Assembly: GCA_023376005.1 (NCBI GenBank)
Contig: CM042157.1
Coordinates: forward strand, 57,913,292 to 57,977,291
Origin: Doryteuthis pealeii
Lineage: Eukaryota > Mollusca > Cephalopoda > Myopsida > Loliginidae
Reading direction: 5' to 3'
DNA length: 64,000 nt
Every line of letters begins with the position of its first letter. The stretch's first letter is position 1. The notes beneath the pieces were generated by a model. That model saw only the letters and a program-made list of their open reading frames with translations. It ran no database searches and had not been told where the DNA came from. A program made the translations under genes and the position numbers. Positions 1 to 10,624 of the stretch are shown here, piece by piece.

Positions 1-96
1 TGGTACAGAAATTGATCAGAAGATTTGACTGTCTTCACCTGATTAATCATAAAGAATAAATATTCCATAGTCTGTAACAAAAGCTAACATCTTATA

Positions 97-386
97 TATT
101 TACCAACCACTACGCACGAGCAGGTTGCGACACAAGGTCAATTTCTTAAGCGGAGTTCAGCAGATTTGAATTCAGAGTTTTCCTTCTCCTAGACTGGTTG
201 CCTAACCAAGGTTAAAGAGCCCAGTCTGCCCTACTATTTACCCATAGCTGGAGGGAGAGTAGGATTCATACCTTTCCCAACGGTATTAGCGCTAAGTGAA
301 ATGCAATTACCATGTCCAGAATTTGAACTCTGGGCGACGAGTCCATTTCCCATGACTTTAACCATTACACCACGCGCTTCCTCGTG
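97..386 (-). repeat. SINE-A, near full length
   Basis: On the - strand this starts with a tRNA-like head: an A-box-like GTGGTGTAATGGTTAAAG and a B-box-like GAGTTCAAATTC, seen here as the complement near 320-378. A conserved body follows and the element ends at a short TA-rich tail. The same roughly 285-bp sequence recurs at least ten times in the window in both orientations, which shows it is interspersed. A promoter like this implies Pol III transcription and LINE-driven mobilisation; that is family knowledge, not shown here. Confidence 0.8.
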
Positions 387-527
387 GCTAACATATATAA
401 GGCCAGAAGTATGGGCACACAGAAAGAATTGAACTCACTATCAATGGTCTGCTAGCCTAACTAGCTAACTGTACCTCCCCCCACCAAAAAAAAATAAGAA
501 ACAGTTAAATTCTAAATAAGTATTTTC

Positions 528-805
528 GAGGTGGGGTTCAAGTGTTTTCGGCCCTGGATCTTAAAAGCTAATATCATTGATCCCAGGAAGCCATCCCCCC
601 AGGCAACACCTGCCCCCTCGGTTTAAAGGGGCAGGGCTGGGTTTATTGCCCAGTGCCTGAGGCGCCCCACTTGAGGGGGAATGCTGATGGGATCAACACA
701 TTTTTTGCACCCACCACTCATGAGTCTCGGCTCATGGGTGGTCCCACATTAATAGGGCCTTGTGCCTAACCCGTACACATGGGGTACATGGTAAATATCA
801 TTTAC
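528..805 (+). repeat. SINE-C copy
   Basis: A GC-richer block of about 280 bp whose core reads CCCCCCAGGCAACACCTGCC, then a purine-rich stretch, and which ends near GGTAAATAT. It is alignable with 3212-3507, 57601-58335 and 59365-59592. The 13-bp target duplication around the 3212 copy indicates a retroposon. I see no protein. Confidence 0.75.
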
Positions 806-1256
806 CTATTTCAAGCTAACCCTGAGGTTACAACTTTAAACTTTATGGGGAGAGATTGGCAAACAGGATGGTACTAGGATTTCCCTGTTGTCACATTTTA
901 TAAGGTTTTCTCAGTAAGTTACTATGTTTAGCCGTACACCCCCCCCCCAAGTTTTCTTACATCTTCTAAGAAGTTATATCCTGTCTTATGACCCACACTC
1001 ATGCACTACCCCCCTCCCCCAGCGGGGTTTTCAACTCTCTAATCCTGTTTGTATATAAAATCTTTTGTAGGTCAAAAATGCACAAGGGCTGACTAACTTG
1101 CGCAATTATTTAATAGCCAACTTGTCGGATAAATAGGAAAAAGATATCAGCGAATTTTGATGTATTCGTGACAAGGTTATCATATTAATTTGGAAGGAAA
1201 ACAGTTAAATAGATAAGATGGATGAGTTATGATTGGTAGCTACATAGATATATATA

Positions 1257-1610
1257 TATTTACCAACCCCTCTGCATGAACAGGATGTGACACAATGTCA
1301 ATTTCTTTTCCTTTTTGCTTCCTAGCTAGATAGATATATGCAGAGTATGATTGAGTACAAGGTAGTTTTGGTTAGGATAGCTAGCTAGCTAATATATATA
1401 TATTTACCAACCCCTCTGCATGAACAGGATGCGATACAGGGCCAATTTCTTAAGTGGAGTTTAACAGGTTTGAATTCAGAGTTTTCCTTCTCCTAGACTG
1501 GTTACCTAGCCAAGGTTAAAGAGCTCAGTCTGCCCTACTATTTACCCATAACTGGTGGGAGAGCAGTTATATGCATACCATTCCAAAGGCTATCAGCTCT
1601 GTAATGATAT
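1257..1610 (-). repeat. two SINE-A fragments
   Basis: Positions 1257-1304 hold only the distal end of SINE-A. Positions 1400-1605 hold a longer copy lacking the tRNA-like head. They are separated by GATA/TAGC-rich sequence. Both run from the TA-rich tail inward, so they are 5'-truncated, as is common for LINE-mobilised elements. Confidence 0.65.
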
Positions 1611-2747
1611 ATGTATATATTACATAAATTTTGAAATAACAATTATACTTCTTGTTTCTCTAAAATTATAATTTAACTATTATTTTGAAATACTAGCAAA
1701 ATAAAAAAAATTAAAAAAAAACGCCCTCTGGGCAACGTAAAATAAATATTGCCTGAGGGGATGGGAGTTGAAAATTTAATATCAGAGAGTTTGTATCATA
1801 AGTAAAGTAACATCATCAAATTTATTAAAGGAGTAAAAAATAAAATAAATTTATTAAAGGAGCAAAAAATAAAAAATTTGAAACTTAGTTCTGATAACTT
1901 TAAATATACATTGAAATAAAAAAAAACTATATATAGATAGATAATACCAGGTATGTATTTATTAAAACTTGTTTAAAAAACCAATGAGGACTGTCTAATG
2001 TTCCATGCTCAAATTTTGAGTGTATTCTATGTTATGACGATTTTAGGCAGTGTGATGTAAGCAGTGACGTAGTTTTTGTTACAGACAAAAACCGGAAGCG
2101 AATCTCCATTATTAATAGATACATTTCAGAACAATTCGACTTACACTAACTAAATAAAAGAATTGATTATGAATATTCGGTTCTTTTTCTTTATTCTTAT
2201 TTTTTTGTGTTCCTATTTTTATCTTAATGTTGAAAATAAAAAAAGAAAAACATTTCCTTTCTTTGTTTTTCTGTTGAATTTGACTGTAGTGGAATTTTTA
2301 TGGTGGAATTTACCAGGTGGAATTTGATGTGGTGGAATTTACCTGTCACCTCAATTTCAACCTCACCTAAAGCTAAAAGAAAGAAATACATTTTATTTTC
2401 TCAATTTATCATTTCTTGGTGTCTACTTGGCTATTAGTGATTTTTTTATTATTATTATTTGTGATTTTATGAGGGTTTCCAGGCAGATTTTTTAAAGTTC
2501 TTTCCACTTCAAAAGTCTATCTTCTTAGTTGGCAGCTTTTTAGCTTTGATTTTTTAGGTGCTTTTTCTACCACTAACTTCATTCACTATCTGCCATTCTT
2601 GTTTGTCTAAAACTATCATTTAACAATTATTTTGAAATATATTTCAGAACACTCTGACTTAACTAACCCTAACTAAATAAAAGAATTGATTATGAATATT
2701 GAGTTCTTTTTCTTTGTTCTTATTTCATACTCCTATTTTTATCTTAA
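1611..2747. other. AT-rich region without genes; Helitron remnant and a direct duplication
   Basis: No coding signal is seen. Positions about 1930-2122 resemble the 5' part of the Helitron family in - orientation, including the GAATCTCCATTAT end. A segment of about 110 bp at 2120-2235 is repeated directly at 2640-2750; both run from the TTTCAGAAC motif to TTTTTATCTTAA. GTGGAATTTACC motifs at 2280-2345 recur at 3815-3905. Confidence 0.5.
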
Positions 2748-3681
2748 CTAACAAATATATGCCCCCCCCCCGTAAGTATTTAAGTCTTAATGTAATAAAT
2801 TATTATATTCAATTAGAAAGGCTAATGAAACTAAATAAGAATGCAGATAAAAAGATTTGAAACAGAAGCAGGTATAATTGAAAAGTAGAACAACTGAAAC
2901 TTATTCTTCCATCACTCCTATCTTTCATTCATTAAATTTTCCTAATTCAACTATTTAGTTATAATAGGAATTAATGAATAAAATTACAGTTATTTCTTCT
3001 TGTTAATGGATTTCTTTTAAGATTTATCCCTGAGATTTTTGCTCATATTCATTAAGATAAAACCAAACAATTAGAAATCCATAATACCAAGCACATATTT
3101 ATTGAAATCAAATTTTTAATGTCAATATGCAAATTAGTCTTCCTGTTCACACTGTAAACCACTATTTTGTTGTATATATAAATACAATTGCATGGTATTA
3201 GTATGTAGATATGTCCAACATATCAGACTTCTGGTTTCGACCGCGTTCCAGTGAGCTTCAGCCACTGGACCTTACAAGTTAATAGTGTCGATCCCAGGTG
3301 GCTATCCCCCCAGGCAACACCTGCCTTGATTTAAAGGGGTAGGGCTGGGTTTATTGCCCGGTGCCTGAGGCACCCCCTTGAGAGGGAATGCCGACGGGAT
3401 CAATGCATTTTTTGCACCTGCCAACCAGGAGCTTTGGTTCGTGGGTGGCCCCACATTAAAAGGGCCTTGTGCCTAACCCGTACATGTAGGGTATGTGGTA
3501 AATACTGTAGTATGTAGATAAGGGCAACAGTATTAATAATGTAAAACAATTTTATTAATGATTGAGAATTAAATACAAATAAAAATCTGGAAAATGTGAC
3601 ATGAATAAAAAAGGGATTTGTGTCTTGAGTAGTGATATAGTTTCAGTTACAGACAAACACACAATCTCTATTTTAAGATTT
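2748..3681 (-). mobile_element. Helitron-like non-autonomous element, interrupted by SINE-C
   Basis: Alignable with the better copies at 17266-17890 and 23382-24008. The 3' end is decayed here: a C-rich run replaces the GC hairpin and the terminal CTAG reads TTAG. The 5' end lies near 3681. The element is split by the SINE-C at 3212-3507. No Rep/helicase coding is present, so it is non-autonomous. Confidence 0.6.
3212..3507 (+). repeat. SINE-C insertion with 13-bp target duplication
   Basis: The copy is bounded by TAGTATGTAGATA at 3199-3211 and again at 3508-3520, an exact 13-bp duplication. Such a long duplication is typical of LINE-type target-primed reverse transcription. The interrupted sequence is the Helitron copy, so SINE-C moved after that Helitron. 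Confidence 0.85.
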
Positions 3682-4145
3682 AGAAAATAAAAGAAAAAAA
3701 TCCATTTTATATTTCCAATTTATTATTTCTTTATCATTCTATTATTTCTTTATCATTTTATTAATTATCATTTCTTTATCATTCTATTAAAAAACTGTTG
3801 CTCAATTTTAAGTGGTGGAATTTTCCATTGTAGAATTCTTGTTAAAATTTACCAGGGGAAATTTGATGCAGTGGAATTTACCACAGTTGAATTTACCAGC
3901 CACCCATCTAGTTGCCTTGCTAGTCTGAGATTTGAAAAAGAAAGATTTAAACAAAATTAATTAAGAAACAGTTTCTTTATTCTATGTAGACTATTGATCA
4001 AAAATTTATTACTGCAGGGTTGGATTTCGATTACTTTCAAATCAATGTTATATGAACGTGATTTAGATTTGATTGCCATCATTACTAAACAATTTCATCA
4101 TCATATTTTTGTCTGTCTTTATATATATATATAATGAGAGAGAGG
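3682..4145. other. AT-rich intergenic sequence
   Basis: I see no gene here. Several short direct repeats of an ATCATTTCTTTATCATT motif lie at 3720-3790, and GTGGAATTTACC-type motifs at 3815-3905 echo those at 2280-2345. Confidence 0.4.
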
Positions 4146-4147
4146 GC

Positions 4148-4396
4148 CGGGTTAGCTCAGTTGGTAGAGCATTCGGCCGGCTAGAAACCACAAGGTTCGT
4201 AGTTCAATGCCAGCTCTTGCCAACTCAGTGTATGAGTAGCACAGGGATCTATGCGGTAAAGTAAGGAGCTGACGGTAGGTGTTGCACTCCACCTCAGATG
4301 CTAAAAAACAATCTCCTTGGTCTAGCGCTAGTGAAAAGGAGATAGACTTCCTCGCTGTATGGCTGATACCGACTCTAGGCCTTCCCGACTACTTTA
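4148..4396 (+). repeat. SINE-B, full length with (TA)n tail
   Basis: The head reads GGTTAGCTCAGTTGGTAGAG (tRNA A-box region). A B-box-like GGTTCGTAGTTC follows about 45 bp later, then a body of about 170 bp and a (TA)n tail at 4400-4434. At least ten relatives occur in the window. It resembles a tRNA but lacks tRNA acceptor pairing, so it is a SINE and not a tRNA gene. Confidence 0.85.
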
Positions 4397-4397
4397 C

Positions 4398-4437
<40 letters not shown>

Positions 4438-4684
4438 TCTATTTGGTTGTTTGTTTCCCTGTTTCCAATAGACTTCTAGGGTAATTGGCCAATCTTGATG
4501 AAACTTGGCATGGGAAGTCCTTTCACCTCAAGGAGTGTTCTAAAGGTATGAGGAATATTTTGGTTTAAAATTAATCAGAAATGTCTAATTCAACCGAAAG
4601 GCAAATAAAATTGGTATTTGCTAGACTGGGAAATTTTTAAAAGTAAAAATAATTAGAAAGGTCTCATTTATCATCACACAATTA

Positions 4685-4925
4685 TCACGACATCCATGAC
4701 ATCTCTAGCCAACCTTCTCTGTTATTCATTGTCCCAGGGAAGTCCTCTGCGCAGCATTGGTCAATGTAGGTCCTTGGTGGGCGGCCCACATTAGCATGTC
4801 CATGTGTTGGCTTCCATAGGAAAACGTCACTTATGAGCTTGTCCTTGCTCCTCCAGCAGTGTCCAGCATGCCTTGTCCATCTCACTCGGATGGTTTGTGA
4901 GATAGGGGGCAGGTGGCCATACAAA
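4685..4925 (-). pseudogene. RTE-like LINE fragment, C-terminal ORF2 end
   Basis: The - strand frame reads YGHLPPISQTIRVRWTRHAG, then HCWRSKDKLISDV, then GRPPRTYIDQ. This is the characteristic tail downstream of the reverse transcriptase of a widespread RTE-like LINE family. It is severely 5'-truncated and shortened near the end, so it is a dead copy. Other copies are at 7735, 35395, 54885, 58400 and 61725. Confidence 0.85.
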
Positions 4926-5408
4926 AAAAGTAAAAATAATCAGAAAGGTCTCACTTAAAGAAACAGATAAAATTGCAGTCCACAAAAATGGAAGTTTAAT
5001 TCATCTAAGAAATAATTTCTGAAAAGAATCTTAGATATGAACACACAAACCATTAATAAATATGAACACATAGAATAGATAGATAGATAGATAGATACAT
5101 GATTAACAGATTTAGATAGATAGATATAGATATGAATAGACTATACATAGATAATTTTTTTTATGCATTGATATTTATATGGAATACGTCATACCTTTTC
5201 AACATCAACCATATTATCAGAAAAATTTTCCTTTTATCTTATAAGTATAACCCCAAGTTTATGACCACATTACATGGTTCCAGTTTTCAGATTCAAAAAA
5301 TGAAAAAAAAATCCAAAAACTAATTATGTGAGTCCCCACAAAAACTTCATACTATCTAATTCTAATAATTTGCACACAATAATTCCTATCTAATACTAAT
5401 AACTTTCA

Positions 5409-5500
5409 CACAGAGTGAGCTCTTTAACCTTGGCTAGGTAACCAGTCTATGAGAAGGAAAACTCTGAATTCAAACCTGTTAAACTCTGCCTAAGAAGCCA
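5409..5500 (+). repeat. SINE-A fragment
   Basis: Contains the SINE-A segment around CCTTGGCTAGGTAACCAGTC and the following GGAAAACTCTGAATTCAAAC block. Head and tail are missing. Confidence 0.65.
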
Positions 5501-5707
5501 ATCACATTTAGCTTTTCGATTTCACGTGTTCCTATCATTAATTTTCGCTTTCACATTGCAGTAATCATGTCATCAACATTCAAATATAAACGCCAATCAA
5601 CGAACAGTAACAAACCTTTTTTCTACACATTTTTCAAATTCAGTGTGTACAAAACATCCATCATGTTTATTCTTTTATCCTCATAAATCTTTGTTTCTTA
5701 ATTTCAC

Positions 5708-5756
5708 AGTCCTGAAGAAGGTTTCTATTGTAAACCGAAATGTTCAAACATCGACT
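5708..5756 (+). ncRNA. hammerhead-like ribozyme, variant with one extra A
   Basis: Core CTGAAGA at 5712-5718, an extra A at 5719, then stem II GGTTT/AAACC at 5720-5724 and 5732-5736, and GAA at 5737-5739. Stem III is ATGT/ACAT around a TCAA loop (5740-5751), and the cleavage-site base is C5752. Stem I pairs AGTC (5708-5711) with GACT (5753-5756). All hammerhead parts are present, but the extra A beside stem II may weaken or abolish cleavage. Confidence 0.5.
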
Positions 5757-5849
5757 ATTAATTTCCATCCATCATGACATCCCGTGTTTGTTTCTAAATT
5801 TTCTCCACATTGAAAATATATATAGGCTGGGATGAATAGATAGATATGA

Positions 5850-6174
5850 ATGAAACATACGGAGAGAGAGAGAGAGATACATAAGAACAGACTGAGATTG
5901 CTAGATAGATAGATAAGAACAGGCTAGATACATTGATAGATAAGAACAGGCTAGATGATAGATACAGGCTGATAGATAGATAGATAAGAACAGGCTTGAT
6001 AGATAGATAGATAAGAACAGGCTATAGATAGATAGATAGATAAGAACAGGCTAGATAGATAGATAGATAGATAGATAGACAGGCTAGATAGATAGATAGA
6101 TAGATAAGAACAGGCTAGATAGATAGATAGATAGATAGATACAGCTAGATAGATAGATAGATAGATAGATAGAT

Positions 6175-6205
<31 letters not shown>

Positions 6206-6287
6206 GAACAAGCTAGATAGATAGATAGATAAGAACTAGATAGATAGATAGATAAAGAACAAGCTAGATAGATAGATAGATAAGAAC

Positions 6288-6322
<35 letters not shown>

Positions 6323-6417
6323 GAACAAGCTAGATAGATAGATAGATAAGATAGATAGATAGATAAGAACAAGATAGATAGATAGATAGAACAAGATAGA
6401 TAGATATAGATAGATAG

Positions 6418-6460
<43 letters not shown>

Positions 6461-6470
6461 ACAAGATAGC

Positions 6471-6503
<33 letters not shown>

Positions 6504-6504
6504 C

Positions 6505-6536
<32 letters not shown>

Positions 6537-6562
6537 ACTAGATTAGATAGATAGATAAGAAC

Positions 6563-6602
<40 letters not shown>

Positions 6603-6604
6603 AC

Positions 6605-6635
<31 letters not shown>

Positions 6636-6969
6636 GAACTAGATAGATAGATACCAAGATAGATAGATTAGATAGATAGATAGATAAGAACAAGATAGAT
6701 ATAGATTACAAGATAGATAGATAGATATAGATAAGATAGATAGATAGATAGATAAGAACCAAGATAGATCAGATAGATAGATAAGAACAAGATAGATAGA
6801 TAGATAGATAAGAACAAGATAGATAGATAGATAGAGATACAAGATAGATAAGAACAAGATAGATAAGAACAAGATAGATAGATAAGAACAGATAGATAGA
6901 TAAGAACAAGATAGATAAGAACTAGATAGATAGATTAGATAGATAGATAAGAACTAGATAGATAAGAAC

Positions 6970-7000
<31 letters not shown>

Positions 7001-7075
7001 GAACTAGATAGATAGATAGATAAGAACTAGATAGATAGATAGATAAGAACTAGATAGATAGATAAAGAACAGACT
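5850..7075. repeat. (GATA)n compound tetranucleotide tract, about 1.2 kb
   Basis: Long runs of GATA/TAGA are broken at irregular intervals by an AGAACAAG/AGAACTAG interruption. The interruption drifts from AGAACAGG through AGAACAAG to AGAACTAG along the tract, which suggests local expansion of blocks. No coding value; the open frames here are repeat artefacts. Confidence 0.95.
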
Positions 7076-7079
7076 GAGA

Positions 7080-7640
7080 TACACATCATTGAGCACACAT
7101 CATATTTTGAAGAAAATCAACATTTCCTTCATTGTTCATTTTTACCTTGCTAAATACAGCTTTATTCTCAACACTTTTTGAATATACCTTGAATAATACG
7201 TTTTAGTAAATCTACCTACATCTTGCATCCGAAATGTAAATGATATTTTATGAACAATTTTTATCAAAAAATCTCAATTTTGTTTATGTTTATCAAGTCA
7301 TACATTTTTCTGTTCATTTTTTAACGAAAATTCCTAAATTGCCTTTCGATAAAAGTAGTTTAAATTAAAGCAGAATAGTATATGTTCCTTCTTTTAAAAA
7401 ACACTTTTTTTCTCGCAACCTGCAACTTTTCTCTTCCAATGCATCATTCCCACAATGCAATGCGCATTAGCTGCTTGTCGACTTTCCAACAATTCATATT
7501 AATGACTTCCTTTTGAAACGCACCAACCAAGCAGAGAAAATATCTGTTTGTTCGCTAGATTTTTCGTTTAGATTGTGATGTCAATGTCTGTCCTGGATTT
7601 GAGCCATGATTTTCTTTTTTGGATTCTCATAATAAATTCA
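7080..7640. other. unique-looking AT-rich sequence
   Basis: No convincing exon or RNA gene. Positions about 7105-7195 match 23265-23345, part of a mariner-like fragment with the phrase CATTGTTCATTTTTACCTTG. The rest shows nothing recognisable. Confidence 0.4.
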
Positions 7641-7734
7641 TTTTGCATTGTTAGTCACTATTCTCTCCAAAGATGGTTTTTTTTCCATATCGAGCAAAAA
7701 TAGGAAAGATGAGAGTTTAGATGCTTCATCATCA

Positions 7735-8290
7735 TCATGTCGCACAGTTAGCACAGATATCCATGACAATCTCTCGCCAACCTTCTCTATCATTCATTGT
7801 CCCAGGGAGGTCCCCTGCGCAGCATCCAGTATCCTCACACAGTTGGTCAATGTAGGTCCTTGGTGGGTGGCCCACATTAGCATATCCATGTGTTGGCTTC
7901 CACAGGAGAATGTCACTTATGAATTCGTCCTTGCTCCTCCAGCAGTGTCCAGCATGCCCTGTCCGTCTCAGTCGGATGGTTTATGAGATAGGGAGCAGGT
8001 GGCCGTACAGCTGCTTCCTTGTGGGGTGCTGTTTCCATGACTTGTTCAAGACTGCACGCATCATTCTTGTGTAGCTCCAATCTAGCTTATTTTCAAGGAA
8101 ACTTGTTAGGGTCCAGGTGGTGGAGCCATACAGTAGCACTGATGCAACCACAGCTTGGAAGAATTGTCGCTTTAACTTGTCAGTGAGATCAGATTTTCCA
8201 TATGACTGATAATCTGTTTATAGCCTACCATGCCTTCCCTATTCATGTATTGATATTACTTTCTGTGGATGAGATATTACTACCTAGGTA
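7735..8290 (-). pseudogene. RTE-like LINE 3' fragment
   Basis: Read on the - strand it covers the end of the RT thumb (YLGS region near 8270-8290), the WKS region and the YGHLPPIS...GRP tail. It ends in a short ATG-type repeat seen as CATCATCATCATG at about 7727-7739. A trinucleotide tail is usual for RTE-like LINEs. Frames are broken by stops and indels. Confidence 0.8.
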
Positions 8291-8292
8291 TA

Positions 8293-8735
8293 GGGCTTTA
8301 GAATACACTGACTGCACCTCTGCAGAGGCATAAGACTCACCCAATGGGGACATCTGTTGGCCGTGGGTGGCAACCTGTGATACTTAAGAATGGAATTATG
8401 GTGGATGAGCAGTCCATGACATGCAACACTCCACTTTGGCCTTTACTTAAGCTAGACAGGGGGCTAGAAGCCCCCTCTAATCAATTGGCTGGCCATGTCA
8501 AGCCCTAGCACCTATATGATTGTCCCAGTTGTTCTTATGGCAAACCCCAACTCTTTTTATCATATATGCGCTAGAATGCAGTGATTGAGGGTGTTAGTCT
8601 CCGGGGTATGATGTTAAACTGCATCTAATGGTGAAGTTCCAATTCTGGAGCTGTGGGGAGTGTAGAGTACCCTTTAATCACCATTACTCCCAGGTCGACT
8701 GTGACCTGGAGTGGTAGTACTGTTAGTTAAACAGA
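8293..8735 (+). repeat. Rep-D, unclassified interspersed repeat
   Basis: A block of about 440 bp alignable with 33350-33832, with part at 49505-49800 and an inverted part at 52790-52920. Shared landmarks include GGCCGTGGGTGG, AAGCCCTAGCACCTATATGA and GGAGTGGTAGTAC. No ORF and no terminal repeats are recognised. Confidence 0.7.
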
Positions 8736-8739
8736 TCAA

Positions 8740-9380
8740 AAAGTGAGTTTAAAAAAATTATATACCTAACAAGAATGAATAAAAGAATGTCTTTGGAAAA
8801 ATAAAGAAAATAACCCAACAAAATTAACATGCCATAAAATCCAACTTATCTTTCTTTTGAATTGCCTAATGATTTCTACAATGATAACCATTATGCCATG
8901 ATCATATATATATATATATATATATATAATTATTATTATTATACTAAAGCTGAGCAAATCAATGTTTGTCTCCTAAAGGCTTTTTTACTATTTAGTTTAA
9001 TGGCATGAAAGTTACACTGAATTTTTCTTAATTTTAGGATTGAGTCACGTTTGAAAAAAAATCCATTTTAATTGGTTCTGATTAGTTGTAATTTGCAATT
9101 AAGTCAAAAACTGACCAATCTCTTACTTCACTTTCTGCCTGTCACTTTCTCCCTCTTTTATGTTACGTTTCATAAGAAATCAACCTGGCCAACATCTTGG
9201 CTCTCAATAAATTTAAATTAGGTCAAACTTCTTAGAAATCTTACAAAATGATTTTAATGGGTTTTTTTTAAATTCCCAGGCAATATTTATTCTTTTAGAA
9301 ATTTAAAATTGCTAACTCACTTTTCCCTAATCCCAATTATCTACCCAGAGCTCAATGGGTAACCCAATGGGTCACATTTT
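8740..9380. other. AT-rich intergenic sequence
   Basis: No gene seen. Contains a short (TA)n at 8904-8927 and TTATTATTA runs. Open frames here are short and carry simple-sequence peptides. Confidence 0.4.
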
Positions 9381-9382
9381 CT

Positions 9383-9384
<2 letters not shown>

Positions 9385-9452
<68 letters not shown>
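9385..9452. repeat. (TG)n(TA)n microsatellite
   Basis: A TG run passes directly into a TA run. This compound TG-to-TA order recurs at 16092, 24517 and 55875, usually at a repeat boundary. Confidence 0.95.
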
Positions 9453-9458
<6 letters not shown>

Positions 9459-9792
9459 TGCTCATAGGTACCGTCCTGCATCCCTGATGCACAAAAATCT
9501 AAAAGGACACAGTAAAATCATATCCATGTGTCCCAGTATTTGTTTCCCTTCCCTTACCATTTCAAGCTAACTATAAATACATTTCAATAGTTTCCTAGAA
9601 ATGAATTACACAGGATAGATTACAAGGTAGGAGTTAGACGGCCTTAGTTGTTTCCCCAGATCATAAATAAAAACCCTACAATTTATTAAAAAACTTTAGT
9701 TGGAACCCATCAAATTTCCCAGGGACTCCTTCAAAGCAAATATGTGTGTCCCAGGATGCACTAAATCAAAAAACTATCAACATCACTGTATA
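9452..9792 (+). repeat. Rep-E, unclassified interspersed repeat
   Basis: About 340 bp containing CACAAAAATCTAAAAGGACA and AATTACACAGGATAG. It is alignable with 21405-21730 (same strand), 15830-16090 and 52025-52255 (opposite strand). One or both ends abut (TA)n in each copy. No ORF. Confidence 0.75.
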
Positions 9793-9957
9793 TGATATAT
9801 ATGCTCCCAATTTTACTGGTAGAGCACTGTAGAGGAGACATTAGTTGAAATTTCACCCTTTAGCGTAAGCATTTACTTGTCTGTTGTTTACAGACTTGAG
9901 TTCTCTGGTGATTGTAAAAACATACATCCTGTATGTATGTATCAATTAATTGTTCAC

Positions 9958-10106
9958 TCCAGACTGACAGTCACTGATGGCCGTAAGGGTAAGGAACTTG
10001 GCAGATGAAAATTCTGTCAGGTTTCGCTCCTGGCTAGAGGTAGCTGTTAAAAAAAGTCGAGCCACACTGATGAGACGTAAATGTCGAAACATGTGTCTGT
10101 GGATGA

Positions 10107-10107
<1 letters not shown>
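9958..10107 (+). mobile_element. hammerhead-bearing SINE-like element, subfamily a
   Basis: A tRNA-like head comes first: an A-box-like TGGCCGTAAGGGTAAGG near 9978 and a B-box-like GGTTTCGCTCCTGG at 10020-10033. A short linker leads into the hammerhead at 10062-10102, then (TA)n. The head resembles class II (Leu/Ser type) tRNA. Decayed relatives in the same order are at 16915-17060 and 57098-57365. Combining a Pol III head with a self-cleaving ribozyme recalls the Schistosoma Sm-alpha elements; no relationship is claimed. Confidence 0.75.
10062..10102 (+). ncRNA. hammerhead ribozyme, type I, intact
   Basis: Stem I pairs CCACA (10062-10066) with TGTGG (10098-10102). The core CTGATGA is at 10067-10073. 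Stem II is GACG/TGTC with loop TAAA (10074-10085), and GAA is at 10086-10088. Stem III is AC/GT with loop ATGT (10089-10096). The cleavage base is C10097. Every conserved hammerhead nucleotide is present. The 2-bp stem III matches the minimal type I form known from Penelope-like elements and animal retrozymes. Self-cleavage is predicted after 10097. Confidence 0.88.

Positions 10108-10145
<38 letters not shown>
10108..10145. repeat. (TA)n shared by two elements
   Basis: This TA tract begins a few bases after the hammerhead of the + strand element and also ends the tail of the - strand element at 10148-10440. The two elements are therefore joined tail to tail through one microsatellite. Confidence 0.9.
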
Positions 10146-10147
<2 letters not shown>

Positions 10148-10440
10148 CTTGAAGGCAATTACAATGCATATATCGCATAAAATTCGATAATTATAGAAAA
10201 TAATCATGACAAGTGAATCTCGGCAAAGCATTGTTCGGTGTGTAGAACATCGTACAGACTGTTTCAACTTTATTAAGTCTCATCAGCGATGTATACTAAC
10301 AATTTCCTTCTGACAGAAATCGTAACCAGGACTTCAGCAAGCATTGTCAGAGACTATACTGCTTCGACCACGATACGCACCGGACAATCCTTGCGAAATT
10401 AACCTGTCAATGATACTGATATGCCTCTACCATATGAGGT
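10148..10440 (-). mobile_element. hammerhead-bearing SINE-like element, subfamily c
   Basis: On the - strand a tRNA-like segment, with the B-box-like GGTTACGATTTC near 10315-10326, is followed by the hammerhead at 10247-10292. A tail of about 100 bp with GCTTGAAGGC in complement (10147-10156) leads into (TA)n. The tail alone recurs at 10560-10600 without the ribozyme. Confidence 0.65.
10247..10292 (-). ncRNA. hammerhead ribozyme, type I, intact, 6-bp stem I
   Basis: On the - strand stem I pairs ACATCG (10292-10287) with CGATGT (10252-10247). Core CTGATGA is 10286-10280. Stem II is GACTT/AAGTT with loop AATA (10279-10266), closed by a G-T wobble. GAA is 10265-10263. Stem III is AC/GT with loop AGTCT (10262-10254). 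The cleavage base is A, at 10253. Stem sequences are unlike the copy at 10062 yet fully complementary, which argues for conserved structure and not chance. Confidence 0.87.
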
Positions 10441-10624
10441 ACGGGGACGTTGAGTGAACAATAACAAACCAGGCCTATGCTTTTCAGCAAAGGGAATAAG
10501 ATTCTTGGATGTTTGTTTTTAGAAGCATTGTTGGATAAAGTATATATTATTTATATTTTTTGCTTGAAGGCAATTACAATGCGTATATCGCATATATATA
10601 TACATACATATATATATATATTTG

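Noticed and set aside
4148..4230. Functional tRNA gene
   Set aside because: A- and B-boxes are present, but acceptor and other stems do not pair and the sequence continues as a repeated SINE body.
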